36,198 nt of DNA from Vreelandella maris. Lineage in GTDB: Bacteria; Pseudomonadota; Gammaproteobacteria; Pseudomonadales; Halomonadaceae. The notes under the pieces are model-generated. The model saw nothing but the letters and a program-made list of their open reading frames with translations, was not told the origin of the DNA and did not search any database. A program made the position numbers and the translations under genes. The stretch covers positions 1-36,198 of the forward strand of contig NZ_JABWCV010000032.1 of NCBI RefSeq assembly GCF_013371085.1, read 5' to 3'. This document shows, piece by piece, positions 1-9,280 of the stretch; within the stretch, counting starts at the first letter, position 1; every line of letters starts with the position of its first letter.

Positions 1-119
1 TGAAGCCGTATCGCGCCATAGCGACGCGTTACGACAAGCTCAAGCGAAACTACGAAAGCATGGTGGCCTTAGCTTGTGGTTGTTTATGGCTGCCCATGTG
101 AAACGTCAACAGACCCTAG
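1..119 (+). mobile_element. Right end of an IS5-family (IS427-like) insertion sequence, partial
   Basis: The first ~119 bases hold the last codons of an IS5-type transposase and then a terminal sequence. The reverse complement of the end (ctagggtctgttgac...) resembles the IS start near 36079 (ctaggttctgtctga...), as expected for imperfect terminal inverted repeats of one element type. The boundary is at the CTAG at 116-119, a common target sequence for IS5-family elements. Only the 3' tip is inside the window. Its orientation points transcription toward the dehydratase gene that follows. Confidence 0.75.
3..101 (+). CDS. IS5-family transposase, C-terminal fragment
   Basis: Read in the frame that starts at base 3, the window opens with 32 codons beginning KPYRAIATRYDKLKRNY and ending CLWLPM before TGA at 99-101. 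A tail of the type 'RYDKLKRN...A..WLP' is typical of the C-terminus of IS5/IS427-group DDE transposases, where it follows the last catalytic Glu region. The 5' part lies outside the window, so no catalytic residue can be checked. It is probably the second (orfB-type) part of a frameshifted transposase or the end of a single one. Family recognition is strong; the exact element cannot be named. Confidence 0.75.
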   Translation, partial: KPYRAIATRYDKLKRNYESMVALACGCLWLPM

Positions 120-159
120 GCCGTCAGCTGTCACCGAACTAAAACAAGGAGTTAACTTC

Positions 160-1905
160 ATGGGCCAACGTCAACGTCCACTACGCAGCGCTGAATGGTT
201 CGGCACGGCTGATAAAAACGGCTTTATGTACCGCAGTTGGATGAAAAACCAGGGCATCCCCGACCATGAGTTTCAGGGCAAGCCGATCATCGGTATCTGC
301 AATACCTGGTCGGAGCTAACGCCCTGCAATGCGCACTTTCGCAAGTTGGCGGAGCACGTGAAGCAGGGCATCCTGGAGGCAGGCGGCTACCCGGTGGAGT
401 TCCCGGTCTTTTCCAACGGCGAATCCAATCTGCGCCCCACGGCGATGTTTACCCGCAACCTGGCCAGCATGGACGTGGAAGAAGCCATTCGCGGCAACCC
501 CATGGATGGGGTGGTACTGCTGGTAGGTTGCGACAAGACTACCCCGGCGCTGCTGATGGGCGCGGCGAGCTGCGATATCCCCACCATCGTGGTCACCGGC
601 GGGCCGATGCTCAACGGCAAGCACAAAGGTAAGGACATTGGCTCCGGTACCGTGGTGTGGCAGCTCTCCGAACAGGTCAAGGCAGGCGAAATATCGATGC
701 ACGACTTTATGGCCGCCGAGGCGGGTATGTCCCGTTCAGCGGGCACCTGCAACACCATGGGCACCGCCTCCACCATGGCCTGCATGGCCGAAGCGCTGGG
801 TACCTCGCTGCCCCACAACGCGGCGATTCCGGCCGTCGATTCTCGCCGCTACGTGCTGGCGCACCTCTCGGGTAACCGCATCGTCGAGATGGTCAATGAA
901 GATCTGCGTCTCTCCAAAATTCTCACCAAGGAAGCCTTCGACAACGCCATCCGTACCAATGCGGCGATTGGCGGCTCCACCAACGCGGTGATTCACCTCA
1001 AGGCGATTGCCGGGCGGATCGGTGTGGATCTAACCCTGGACGACTGGAGTCGAGTGGGTCGCGGCACCCCCACTGTGGTCGATTTGCAACCCTCAGGGCG
1101 GTTCTTGATGGAGGAGTTCTACTACGCCGGTGGGTTGCCTGCGGTGCTCAAGCGCCTGGGCGAGGCCGACCGGCTGCCCTTCAAGGACGCGCTCACCGTC
1201 AACGGTAAAACCCTGTGGGAAAACGTTCAGGACGCCCCGCTGTATAACGACGAAGTGATCCGCAAGCTGGATAATCCGCTCACCGCGGACGGCGGCATCT
1301 GCGTGGTGCGCGGTAATCTCGCCCCCAATGGCGCGGTGCTCAAGCCCTCGGCGGCAACAGCCGAGCTGATGCAGCACCGCGGTCGTGCGGTGGTGTTTGA
1401 GGACTTCGACGACTACAAGGCGCGCATCAACGACCCAGACCTGGACGTGGAAGCCAATGACATTCTGGTCATGAAACACTGCGGCCCACGGGGTTATCAC
1501 GGCATGGCCGAGGTGGGCAACATGGGCCTGCCGCCCAAGATCCTCGCCCAGGGCATTACCGATATGGTGCGTATTTCGGATGCCCGCATGAGCGGCACCG
1601 CCTACGGCACCGTGGTCCTGCACGTGGCACCCGAAGCCGCCGCCGGTGGCCCGCTAGCCGCGGTACGTAACGGTGATTGGATCGAGCTCGACTGCGAAAG
1701 TGGGCGACTGCATCTAGAGGTCAGTGACGAAGAACTGGCCTCGCGCCTGGCCGAGAGCGACCCCACCGCCGCCTCAACGCTGATCGCCAGCCAGGGTGGC
1801 TACCGCCAGCTCTATATCGAGCGGGTGCTCCAGGCCGACGAAGGCTGCGACTTTGACTTCCTGGTGGGCTGCCGAGGGTCTGACGTGCCGCGTCATTCGC
1901 ACTAA
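160..1905 (+). CDS. IlvD/EDD-family sugar-acid dehydratase (L-arabinonate/D-xylonate dehydratase type)
   Basis: A 581-residue cytosolic dehydratase that should convert an aldonate (pentonate or hexonate) to a 2-keto-3-deoxy acid using an Fe-S cluster and Mg2+. Three cysteines expected to hold the cluster are visible: C56 in ELTPCN, C124 in VGCDKTTPA and C197 in AGTCNTMG. The early SAEWFGTADKNGF and the ICNTWSELTPCN block place it with the sugar-acid dehydratases rather than with biosynthetic IlvD. The ATG at 160 is chosen because AAGGAG lies at 146-151 and the family homology begins there; upstream codons run into the IS end. The stop overlaps the end of the convergent ROK gene by 4 bases. 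The IS ends only ~41 bp upstream, so the native promoter is probably lost or displaced. The substrate cannot be fixed from sequence alone. Confidence 0.88.
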   Translation: MGQRQRPLRSAEWFGTADKNGFMYRSWMKNQGIPDHEFQGKPIIGICNTWSELTPCNAHFRKLAEHVKQGILEAGGYPVEFPVFSNGESNLRPTAMFTRNLASMDVEEAIRGNPMDGVVLLVGCDKTTPALLMGAASCDIPTIVVTGGPMLNGKHKGKDIGSGTVVWQLSEQVKAGEISMHDFMAAEAGMSRSAGTCNTMGTASTMACMAEALGTSLPHNAAIPAVDSRRYVLAHLSGNRIVEMVNEDLRLSKILTKEAFDNAIRTNAAIGGSTNAVIHLKAIAGRIGVDLTLDDWSRVGRGTPTVVDLQPSGRFLMEEFYYAGGLPAVLKRLGEADRLPFKDALTVNGKTLWENVQDAPLYNDEVIRKLDNPLTADGGICVVRGNLAPNGAVLKPSAATAELMQHRGRAVVFEDFDDYKARINDPDLDVEANDILVMKHCGPRGYHGMAEVGNMGLPPKILAQGITDMVRISDARMSGTAYGTVVLHVAPEAAAGGPLAAVRNGDWIELDCESGRLHLEVSDEELASRLAESDPTAASTLIASQGGYRQLYIERVLQADEGCDFDFLVGCRGSDVPRHSH

Positions 1906-3128
1906 CTGACGAAGCTGGCCTGACTCTCCGACAGCGTTTCGCCATCGGTAGCGTGTAGCGCCATGGCGATGCCGCCCATGCAGGTCATGTCGCGATCCCA
2001 GGCGCAGCTTTCGATGCGGGTGGTGCCTCTCAGTTCGGCCACCAGGGCTTCATCAATGGCGTGATGCATGGTGGCCTGCATGGCGTCAAAACCGCGCACG
2101 CCGGAGCCGGTAATCAGCACCAGATCGGGGTTAAACAGCGCCAGGACATTGGCGATGCCATAGCCCAACGCGCGACCCGCCTCAGCATAGATGCGCTGAG
2201 CCAAGAGGTCGCCTTGCAGCGCTAGTTGGGTTAGCGCCTGCATCTGCTGCTCGGAGGGGTGTGCGCTGTCGCCGGCGGGGAGTTCTAGATGCTCGGCGGC
2301 TGCGCGGTAGAGCGCGTAGTCGCTGGCATAAGCTTCAATGCAGCCTCGTCGGCCGCAGGCGCACAAGGCGCCATCCGGGTGGTATTTGCTATGTCCAAAC
2401 TCCGCCGCTGAGCCATTAGCGCCTAGATAAGGCACGCCGTTAATCAGTACCGACATACCGATGCCGTAGCCCAGCATAATGACCACTAAGTTGGGGCAGT
2501 CTACATAGGCGGGCTGTGCCGCCAGTACGCTGGCGATGCAGTTAGCATCGTTTTCCAGCAGCACGCTGCAGTGAAAACGCTCGGCAAGACGTGCCGATAT
2601 TGGCGCGTTACGAAAGCTTAAAGCGGGAGACCAGATAATCGTACCGCTTTGCGACGAGACAACCCCCTGCACTGCCAAACAGATCCCCGCCAAGCGTTGA
2701 AATCCCTTTAGCTGTTGCGCGCAAATAGCGCTGATCTTCTCTTCCAACAGCGTTTCCAGGTCCTCGGCGCTCAACATCAGGGTGGGCACCGCGTGGTACT
2801 CGCTATGGCGTACTTGGCCCAAAAAATCGCCCACCACCAGTTGGATCTCATTGATCGATAGCTTGATGCACACCACGCAGGCGGCATTAGGGTCGAGTTC
2901 AATCAAGGTTTTTGGTCGGCCACGCCCGGTGGGACGGGGTGTTTCGGGTGGCCGTTCCGTGATCAACCCCTGCTGGAGTAGTTCAGCGCTGATGGAGGTC
3001 ACCGTTGCAGAGCTGATGCCATTCAGCGCACCCAGGTCAACACGTGCCACCGGTCCTTGGTCTCGCAGGGTACGGATAACCGCCAGCGTGTTGTCATAGC
3101 GGCTGGTATCAGTCGACGTAAGCGCCAT
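1902..3128 (-). CDS. ROK-family transcriptional repressor
   Basis: A 408-residue regulator of the NagC/XylR/Mlc type. Residues ~10-65 form a winged helix-turn-helix (LGALNGISSATVTSISAELL). The rest is an ROK sugar-kinase-like fold with the glycine-rich stretch GYGIGMSVLINGVP, the EFGH motif and the zinc-binding CACGRRGCIE signature. Members bind a sugar or sugar derivative and release DNA. It lies convergent to the dehydratase gene and divergent from the ABC importer operon, with an inverted repeat in between, so it most likely represses that operon and itself until the sugar is present. No good Shine-Dalgarno sequence precedes the ATG (the complement of 3126-3128), which may keep expression low. 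The ligand is unknown but is presumably the imported sugar or an oxidation product. Confidence 0.9.
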   Translation of the reverse strand: MALTSTDTSRYDNTLAVIRTLRDQGPVARVDLGALNGISSATVTSISAELLQQGLITERPPETPRPTGRGRPKTLIELDPNAACVVCIKLSINEIQLVVGDFLGQVRHSEYHAVPTLMLSAEDLETLLEEKISAICAQQLKGFQRLAGICLAVQGVVSSQSGTIIWSPALSFRNAPISARLAERFHCSVLLENDANCIASVLAAQPAYVDCPNLVVIMLGYGIGMSVLINGVPYLGANGSAAEFGHSKYHPDGALCACGRRGCIEAYASDYALYRAAAEHLELPAGDSAHPSEQQMQALTQLALQGDLLAQRIYAEAGRALGYGIANVLALFNPDLVLITGSGVRGFDAMQATMHHAIDEALVAELRGTTRIESCAWDRDMTCMGGIAMALHATDGETLSESQASFVS

Positions 3129-3188
3129 AAAAATGCCGTTATTGTTTGAGGTGAAAAATCGCTAAATGCGACCTAAGTTGCATATGCG

Positions 3189-3219
3189 TTTATTTATTTT
3201 AGTACCTAAAGTAAATAAA
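3189..3219. promoter_or_regulatory. Putative ROK operator, 14-bp inverted repeat
   Basis: The divergent region between the ROK gene and the importer ATPase contains TTTATTTATTTTAG (3189-3202), a 3-base spacer TAC, and CTAAAGTAAATAAA (3206-3219). The arms are complementary at 13 of 14 positions. AT-rich palindromes of this size are typical targets of ROK repressors such as NagC and XylR. The site is 61 bp from the ROK start and 73 bp from the ATPase start, so one bound dimer could block both promoters. That it is the operator is an inference from position and symmetry. Confidence 0.7.
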
Positions 3220-3291
3220 GCATCGCACGGCACATAAATAATAGTGGTAAGCCTTAAACGCATAATAACAACAGTAACGACAGGTGGCTCC

Positions 3292-4803
3292 ATGCTCTTA
3301 TCAGCGCGCAAACTCTGCCGCTCGTTTGGCGAAAACCAGGTCTTATTCAACGTTGATCTCGACCTTCAGACAGGTGAAGTGCATGCCCTGTTGGGTGAGA
3401 ACGGCGCGGGTAAATCCACCTTGGTAAAAATTCTGGCGGGTTACCTTCGCCCCACCTCGGGCGAGGTGTTGGTGGAGGGTAGCCAACGTCACTACCGCTC
3501 TAGCGGTGAGGCGGAAGCCGACGGTGTGGTGATGATTCACCAGGAACTGGCACTGGCGGAACAGCTCAGCGTGGAGGAGAACATCTTCCTGGGTCGCGAA
3601 CTGCGCCGGGGACTGTTTTTAGACCGACGCGCCATGCGCGAACGTAGCCGGGCGGCGCTGGCGGAGCTTGAAACGCATGTTGACCCAAGCGCCCGTGTGA
3701 AAGATCTCAGCACCTCAGACCAGCAGATGGTGGAAATCGCCAAGGCGATCACCCGCGATGTGCGCGTGCTGATTATGGACGAGCCCACCGCCACGCTAAC
3801 CGAAAACGAAGTGTCGGTACTGTTCGCACTCATCGACCGTTTGCGCCAGCGTGGCGTGGCGATTCTGTATATCTCCCACAAGCTGCGTGAAATTGAACAG
3901 ATTGCCGACCACGTGACGGTGCTGCGCGACGGCCATTTGGTGGACAGCGGCCCCATGGCTGGGCGCAGCAAAGAGGAGTTGGCGCGGTTGATGGTGGGCC
4001 GTGAGATCACTGAAATGTATCCGCCGCGTACCCGCCTTCCTGACGATGCGCCGGTGGTATTGGAAGTGCGCCATATGGTAGTGCCCGGTGCCGTTAAGCA
4101 CGCCAGCTTTACCCTGCGCCGGGGCGAGGTGATGGGGTTTGGCGGCATCGTGGGGGCCGGGCGCACCGCATTGATTGAAGCGGTGCTGGGTTTGCGCCGC
4201 AAAAGCGCTGGGCAGGTGCTGCGCAACGGCCAGCCGGTGGTCATGCGCCACCTGCGCGATGCGGTGCACCAGCGCATTGCCTATCTCACCGAGGATCGCA
4301 AGGGCAAAGGCTTAGTGCTCAATATGGATCTGCGCTCCAATGTTACCTTGCTTAACCTGCGCGCTCACTGCCACCCGCTGATCGATCGCCGCCGTGAAGA
4401 GCAAGCCTTTCAACAGGCGGTTGAGCGCTTCGATATCCGGCTGCGCACCGCTGCACGCACCGTCGCTCAACTCTCTGGTGGCAACCAGCAGAAGCTGCTA
4501 CTCGCCAAGGTGATGTCCATCGACCCCGAAATTGTGATTATCAATGAACCGACCCGGGGCATCGATGTGGGCACCAAGCACCAGATTTATCACTTTATCC
4601 GCGAGTTAACGGATTCAGGCTGCTCGGTGATTCTGATCTCGTCGGAGATGGGCGAGCTGATCGGGCTATCCCACCGAGTAGCGGTGATGTGTGCCGGCGT
4701 GCTCACTGGCGTACTTGAAGGCGAGCAAATTAATGAAGAAGAAATTATGCAGTACGCATCCGGTATTAAAGGAGTAGGGGGCGATGAGCAGCGTCATGGC
4801 TAA
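3292..4803 (+). CDS. Sugar ABC importer, double ATP-binding subunit (RbsA/XylG type)
   Basis: A 503-residue fused pair of ABC domains that powers import of a monosaccharide with the permease and binding protein encoded next. The first half has an intact Walker A (GENGAGKST), a signature in the form LSTSDQQ and Walker [12 protein letters not shown]. The second half has a degenerate Walker A (GIVGAGRT), a full LSGGNQQK signature and [15 protein letters not shown]. This asymmetry is normal in the RbsA/MglA/XylG family (CUT2). The ATG at 3292 is used because AGGTGG lies six bases before it and family homology starts there; a GTG at 3244 would add 16 unlikely residues. The gene overlaps the permease by 20 bases. 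It is first in an operon reading away from the ROK repressor. Confidence 0.93.
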   Translation: MLLSARKLCRSFGENQVLFNVDLDLQTGEVHALLGENGAGKSTLVKILAGYLRPTSGEVLVEGSQRHYRSSGEAEADGVVMIHQELALAEQLSVEENIFLGRELRRGLFLDRRAMRERSRAALAELETHVDPSARVKDLSTSDQQMVEIAKAITRDVRVLIMDEPTATLTENEVSVLFALIDRLRQRGVAILYISHKLREIEQIADHVTVLRDGHLVDSGPMAGRSKEELARLMVGREITEMYPPRTRLPDDAPVVLEVRHMVVPGAVKHASFTLRRGEVMGFGGIVGAGRTALIEAVLGLRRKSAGQVLRNGQPVVMRHLRDAVHQRIAYLTEDRKGKGLVLNMDLRSNVTLLNLRAHCHPLIDRRREEQAFQQAVERFDIRLRTAARTVAQLSGGNQQKLLLAKVMSIDPEIVIINEPTRGIDVGTKHQIYHFIRELTDSGCSVILISSEMGELIGLSHRVAVMCAGVLTGVLEGEQINEEEIMQYASGIKGVGGDEQRHG

Positions 4804-5821
4804 TAACAAAACGACTAATAAAGCAGCTAATAAAATGATTACTCAAAAAGGCTTCGCGATTGACCTGAAAACCTGGGGACCGTTTGTGGCGCTGGTGGCT
4901 TTAGGGCTACTGGGCGTGCTGATTAACCCGGCGTTTCTGGGGCTGGATAACCTTTCGAACATGCTCACCCGCAGTGCCTTTATCGGCATTATCGCCATCG
5001 GCGCCACCTTCGTAATTACCGCCGGTGGGCTGGATCTTTCGGTGGGGGCCATGGCGGCCTTTATTGCCGGGGTGATGATTATTTTAATGAATAGCCTCGT
5101 CGAGCAGTTCGGTGCGGGGTGGACCACCATACTGCTGGGTATTGGCGCTTCGTTGTTGCTGGGGATTTGCGCAGGCTTTATCAACGGCATTGTGACGACG
5201 AAAGGCAAGATCGAAGCGTTTATTGTCACCCTGGGCACCATGGGGATTTACCGTTCGCTGGTGACCTACCTTTCTGATGGCGGAACGCTGACGCTGGATT
5301 GGGCCGTGCGCGATATCTACCGCCCGGTGTACTACGGCAGCTTTTTGGGCATCACCATACCTGTGTGGGTATTTTTGGCAGTGGCCGTCATCGGCTACAT
5401 CTTGCTCAACTATACGCGCTTTGGTCGCTACTGCTTTGCCATCGGCTCTAATGAGAAAGTTGCCGAATACAGTGCCATTCATGTGGATCGCGTGAAAACC
5501 CTAACCTACATGCTGCAAGGCGTGTGTGTGGCGTTGGCAACGATTATTTATGTGCCGCGTTTGGGTTCTGCCTCGGGGGCTACCGGCGTGCTCTGGGAGT
5601 TAGAGGCGATTGCCGCGGTGATTATTGGCGGCACCATGCTGAAGGGTGGGCATGGGCGCATTTGGGGCACGGTGGTGGGCGCCATCATGCTCACAATGAT
5701 TGGCAATATTCTCAATTTGACCGACGCCATTTCCAACTATCTCAACGGCACGGTGCAGGGGATCATCATCATTGTGGCGGTCTATCTGCAGCGTGCATCG
5801 TGGAGGAAAACAGGACCATAA
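4784..5821 (+). CDS. Sugar ABC importer, permease subunit (RbsC type)
   Basis: A 345-residue integral membrane protein with about eight to ten hydrophobic segments, matching RbsC/XylH-type permeases (BPD_transp_2). The family signature is visible in the segment around [20 protein letters not shown] (residues ~66-90) and in the late [15 protein letters not shown] loop that contacts the ATPase. The start at 4784 has AAAGGAG at 4768-4774 and overlaps the ATPase gene by 20 bases, so translation is coupled. An N-terminal tail rich in Asn, Lys and Thr is slightly longer than usual; a later Met at residue 18 is an alternative start. It works as the channel for the sugar delivered by the binding protein that follows. 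Confidence 0.92.
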   Translation: MSSVMANNKTTNKAANKMITQKGFAIDLKTWGPFVALVALGLLGVLINPAFLGLDNLSNMLTRSAFIGIIAIGATFVITAGGLDLSVGAMAAFIAGVMIILMNSLVEQFGAGWTTILLGIGASLLLGICAGFINGIVTTKGKIEAFIVTLGTMGIYRSLVTYLSDGGTLTLDWAVRDIYRPVYYGSFLGITIPVWVFLAVAVIGYILLNYTRFGRYCFAIGSNEKVAEYSAIHVDRVKTLTYMLQGVCVALATIIYVPRLGSASGATGVLWELEAIAAVIIGGTMLKGGHGRIWGTVVGAIMLTMIGNILNLTDAISNYLNGTVQGIIIIVAVYLQRASWRKTGP

Positions 5822-5896
5822 ACTCACTCGCTAACAGCGCAACATCAACGACAAGCAGCGAAACATAACAAGTACAAACACGAAAGGAGCATCACC

Positions 5897-6862
5897 ATGC
5901 GAAGCATCAAGACAGCAGTGAAGGCCTGCGTCACGACCGCCGCACTTACTTCAGCGATAGGCCTTTCCGGCGCCGCCGTTGCTCAGGAGTACACTATCGG
6001 TGTATCCATCCCTGCCGCCACTCATGGTTGGACGGGGGGCGTTAACTACCATGCCGAAGAGGCTAAAAAGCGCCTTGAGGAGCTCTATCCGGATATCGAG
6101 TTCACTATCTCCACGGCGGGCACAGCGGGGGAGCAGGCCAATGACCTGGAAGATCTAGTCTCACTGCGCAACATCGACGCGCTGGTGGTGCTGCCGTTCG
6201 AGTCTGGCCCGCTGACCGATCCGGTGCGCCGGGTTAAAGAGTCTGGCGTGTTCGTGACCGTGGTAGATCGTGGCCTGACGGAAGAGGGGATCCAGGATCT
6301 CTATGTCGCGGGCAACAACCATGAGTTAGGCCGCGTTTCCGGCGAGTACATCCGCGAACGCCTTGATGATGAAGGCGACATTGTGGTGCTGCGCGGCATT
6401 CCCACGGTGATCGACGACGAACGTGTGCAAGGTTTCCAAGAGGCGATTGAAGGCTCCGAGGTCAATATTCTCGATATGCAGCACGCCAACTGGAATCGCG
6501 ATGATGGTTTCGAGGTCATGCAGGACTATTTAGCACGTTTCGAGAATATCGATGCCGTTTGGGCGCAGGATGACGACATTGCGCTGGGTGTCATTGAGGC
6601 GGTACGCCAAGCGGATCGCGAAGAAGAGCTGTTTATCGTCGGCGGGGCGGGCATGAAGGACATCATCAAGCGGGTCATGGACGGTGATGAGCTGGTGCCG
6701 GTGGATGTGCTCTATCCGCCCGCGATGATTGCCACCGCCATGGATCTGACCGTTCAGCACTTTGTCTCCAATGGCCCGGTACTGGGTGAGTACATTCTAG
6801 GCTCGCCGCTGATTACCCAGGAGAACGCCGAGCAGTACTACTTCCCCGACTCGCCGTTCTGA
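5897..6862 (+). CDS. Sugar ABC importer, periplasmic substrate-binding protein
   Basis: A 321-residue protein with a clear Sec signal peptide (positive MRSIKTAVK, a hydrophobic core, and cleavage near AAVAQ|EYT). The mature part has the Peripla_BP_4 fold of ribose/xylose/galactose-binding proteins: the start EYTIGVSIPAATHGW, LVSLRNIDALVVLP, the VDRGL hinge region and AVWAQDDDIALGVIEA. The mature protein is strikingly acidic, which fits a halophile's periplasm. A strong AAAGGAG precedes the ATG. It sits third in the importer operon and is followed by a stem-loop that may raise its mRNA level. Aromatic and acidic residues that would bind the sugar are present, but the sugar cannot be read from sequence. 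Confidence 0.92.
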   Translation: MRSIKTAVKACVTTAALTSAIGLSGAAVAQEYTIGVSIPAATHGWTGGVNYHAEEAKKRLEELYPDIEFTISTAGTAGEQANDLEDLVSLRNIDALVVLPFESGPLTDPVRRVKESGVFVTVVDRGLTEEGIQDLYVAGNNHELGRVSGEYIRERLDDEGDIVVLRGIPTVIDDERVQGFQEAIEGSEVNILDMQHANWNRDDGFEVMQDYLARFENIDAVWAQDDDIALGVIEAVRQADREEELFIVGGAGMKDIIKRVMDGDELVPVDVLYPPAMIATAMDLTVQHFVSNGPVLGEYILGSPLITQENAEQYYFPDSPF

Positions 6863-6889
6863 TCGCTTATTGATTGCGTAGTGATTAAT

Positions 6890-6925
6890 AGGCGCGGGTA
6901 ACAAGCATTACTCCTTCCCGCGCCT
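6890..6925 (+). terminator. Intra-operon stem-loop after the binding-protein gene
   Basis: AGGCGCGGG (6890-6898) pairs perfectly with CCCGCGCCT (6917-6925) around an 18-base loop, starting 27 bases after the binding-protein stop codon. There is no following T run, so it is more likely an mRNA 3'-end stabiliser or partial attenuator than a full terminator. Such hairpins after binding-protein genes commonly let that subunit exceed the membrane subunits. Confidence 0.5.
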
Positions 6926-6963
6926 ACCCAAGCACTTAATCCAAACGATAGTGAGAGAGTCCT

Positions 6964-8016
6964 ATGAAAACAATCAAAGGGCCTGCGCTCTTTCTCGCCC
7001 AGTTCGCCGGTGACGAAGCTCCTTTTAATAGCCTGGATAGCATTGCTGGCTGGGCGGCGGGGCTGGGTTATCAGGGCGTACAGATTCCCAGTTGGGATGC
7101 CCGACTGTTCGATTTAAAACGCGCTGCCGAGAGCCGCACTTACTGTGATGAGGTGATAGGCACTCTGGCCCAGCACGGCTTAGCACTCACCGAACTCTCC
7201 ACCCACCTTCAGGGCCAGCTGGTGGCGGTGCATCCCGCTTATGATGAGATGTTCGATGGCTTTGCGGTGCCCGAAGTCCGTGGTAACCCCAAAGCGCGCC
7301 AGGCGTGGGCCGTCGAACAGCTAAAGCTAGCCGCCAAGGCTTCGCAAAACCTTGGATTAACCGACCACGGCACCTTTTCGGGCTCGCTGGCGTGGCCGTA
7401 CGTCTACCCCTGGCCCCAGCGCCCGGCAGGATTGATCGAAACCGCGTTCGATGAGCTGGCGAAACGCTGGCGGCCGATTCTGGACGCCTTTGACGAGGCG
7501 GGGGTGAACCTCTGCTACGAGATTCATCCCGGCGAAGATCTCCACGACGGCATTACCTTTGAGATGTTCCTCGAACGGGTCGGCAACCACCCGCGATGCC
7601 ATATCCTTTACGACCCCAGCCACCTGATTCTGCAGCAGCTCGACTACCGCGGCTTTCTGGATGTATATCGCGACCATATTCAGATGTTTCACGTTAAGGA
7701 CGCCGAGTTTAACCCCAGCCCCAAGCAGGGTGTCTACTCAGGCTATCAGTCGTGGACGGAGCGCGCAGGGCGTTTCCGCTCCCTGGGCGATGGCCAAATC
7801 GACTTCAAGTCGATCTTTTCCTGGATGGCGGCTAACGACTACCACGGTTGGGCGGTGCTGGAGTGGGAGTGCTGCCTGAAGCACCCAGAAGTCGGTGCCC
7901 GTGAAGGCGCAACCTTTATTCGCGACCACATTATTCAGGTCACCGAGCGGGCGTTTGATGACTTCGCCGGCGGCGGCTCCGACCAAGCCGCCAATCGCCG
8001 CATCCTCGGTGTTTAA
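6964..8016 (+). CDS. TIM-barrel sugar (phosphate) isomerase/epimerase
   Basis: A 350-residue cytosolic protein of the xylose-isomerase-like TIM-barrel superfamily (AP_endonuc_2, IolE/YcjR-like). A plausible divalent-metal site is visible at E186 (CYEIHPGE), D217 (LYDPSHL), H243 (FHVKDAE) and E300 (LEWECC), in the order and context expected for keto-sugar 3-epimerases and inosose dehydratases. It lies between the ABC importer and a Gfo/Idh/MocA oxidoreductase. Such an epimerase/oxidoreductase pair also occurs in the E. coli ycj cluster, which handles 3-keto sugars. A role in epimerising or isomerising an oxidised form of the imported sugar is an inference; the product name is a family label, and a phosphate on the substrate is not implied. 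Confidence 0.85.
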   Translation: MKTIKGPALFLAQFAGDEAPFNSLDSIAGWAAGLGYQGVQIPSWDARLFDLKRAAESRTYCDEVIGTLAQHGLALTELSTHLQGQLVAVHPAYDEMFDGFAVPEVRGNPKARQAWAVEQLKLAAKASQNLGLTDHGTFSGSLAWPYVYPWPQRPAGLIETAFDELAKRWRPILDAFDEAGVNLCYEIHPGEDLHDGITFEMFLERVGNHPRCHILYDPSHLILQQLDYRGFLDVYRDHIQMFHVKDAEFNPSPKQGVYSGYQSWTERAGRFRSLGDGQIDFKSIFSWMAANDYHGWAVLEWECCLKHPEVGAREGATFIRDHIIQVTERAFDDFAGGGSDQAANRRILGV

Positions 8017-8074
8017 TAACGTGCCCCAATTAATTAAATGCCATTAATTCAACGACAGCGGAGAGCAACACGAC

Positions 8075-9238
8075 ATGAGCACTCAACACGACACGCCGCG
8101 TCGGCTGCGCCTGGGCATGGTCGGCGGTGGCCAGGGAGCGTTTATCGGCGGGGTACACCGCATCGCCGCACGGCTGGATGACCACTATGAACTGGTGGCC
8201 GGGGCTTTTGCCTCGGACCCCGAGCGCAGCCGGGCCGCGGCCGCAGAACTGCACGTGGCCGCAGATCGCGCTTATCCCGACTACCAAACCATGGCCGAAG
8301 CGGAGCGCAAGCGATCGGATGGCATCGATGTGGTCGCCATTGTGACCCCCAACCATGTGCACTTCGACGTAGCGCGCACCTTTTTGGAAGCGGGTTTTCA
8401 CGTCATCTGCGATAAACCGATGACGATCACCCTGGAAGAGGCACAAACCCTCGCCGAGCTGGTGGAGCGGACGGGGCTTTTCTTCGGCTTGACCCATAAC
8501 TACTCCGGCTACTCGTTGGTTCGCCAAGCGCGCGAGATGATCGCCAACGGTGAGCTGGGCGAGCTACGCGTGGTGCAGGTGGAGTACCCACAAGACTGGC
8601 TCTCTACTCGCCTGGAAGAGAGCGGCGTCAAGCAGGCCGAGTGGCGCACCGACCCCAAACGTAGCGGGCCAGCTGGCTGCTTAGGCGATATCGGCACTCA
8701 CGCGTATCACCTGGCGCGCTATGTCACTGGGTTGCAACTGGAATCACTCGCCGCCGATATGCACACCTTTGTCGAAGGGCGCGCGCTGGATGACAACGTC
8801 CATATGCTGCTGCGCTTCAAGGGCGGAGCCCGGGGAATGCTTTGGTCGAGCCAAGTCGCGCCGGGCAACGAAAACGGCCTGCAGCTGCGCGTTTATGGCA
8901 GCAAAGGTGGCCTTGCCTGGCGTCAGGAAAATCCTAATCAGTTGGAGCATTCGCCGCTGGGTGAGCCCACCCGGCTATTGACCCGCAACGGCCCCGGACT
9001 GGGGGATGCCGCCTTGGCTGCCGCGCGTATTCCACCAGGGCATCCGGAAGGTTATCTCGAAGCCTTTGCCCAGCTCTACCGTGATTTCGCCGTGCAGATT
9101 CATGCCCATCAACGCGGGGAAAGTGCCCACGCATTGGCAATGCCAACGCCCGGCGTCACCGATGGTGTCGATGGTTTGACGTTCATTACCCGTGCACTGG
9201 CCTCGTCCGCCGCCGGTGGGCAGTGGGTGGATATGTAG
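8075..9238 (+). CDS. Gfo/Idh/MocA-family sugar oxidoreductase
   Basis: A 387-residue NAD(P)-dependent dehydrogenase. The N-terminal Rossmann fold has [18 protein letters not shown] (residues ~11-28), then VTPNHVHF and the conserved catalytic-lysine motif CDKPMT. The C-terminal substrate domain shows [13 protein letters not shown], with the His typical of the family's active site. Members oxidise a ring hydroxyl of sugars or inositols, or do the reverse, often next to a TIM-barrel epimerase as here. The gene lies 58 bp after the epimerase and 42 bp before the SDR gene, all on one strand, so it is probably co-transcribed with the importer. Substrate and the oxidised position are unknown. Its presence beside a second, unrelated dehydrogenase suggests two oxidations or two linked substrates in the pathway. 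Confidence 0.9.
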   Translation: MSTQHDTPRRLRLGMVGGGQGAFIGGVHRIAARLDDHYELVAGAFASDPERSRAAAAELHVAADRAYPDYQTMAEAERKRSDGIDVVAIVTPNHVHFDVARTFLEAGFHVICDKPMTITLEEAQTLAELVERTGLFFGLTHNYSGYSLVRQAREMIANGELGELRVVQVEYPQDWLSTRLEESGVKQAEWRTDPKRSGPAGCLGDIGTHAYHLARYVTGLQLESLAADMHTFVEGRALDDNVHMLLRFKGGARGMLWSSQVAPGNENGLQLRVYGSKGGLAWRQENPNQLEHSPLGEPTRLLTRNGPGLGDAALAAARIPPGHPEGYLEAFAQLYRDFAVQIHAHQRGESAHALAMPTPGVTDGVDGLTFITRALASSAAGGQWVDM

Positions 9239-9280
9239 AAACGGTCTTCGGCAATAACAATAAATGGAAGAGAGACACCT

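Noticed and set aside
76..159. Extension of the dehydratase to a GTG at base 76
   Set aside because: The extra 28 codons run through the transposase 3' end and the IS terminus, and a proper ribosome-binding site stands just before the ATG at 160.
316..702. Open frames on the minus strand across the dehydratase gene (also 387-818 and 1093-1623)
   Set aside because: They lie wholly inside a gene with clear family motifs, have no ribosome-binding sites and encode no recognisable domain; they are shadows caused by high GC third positions.
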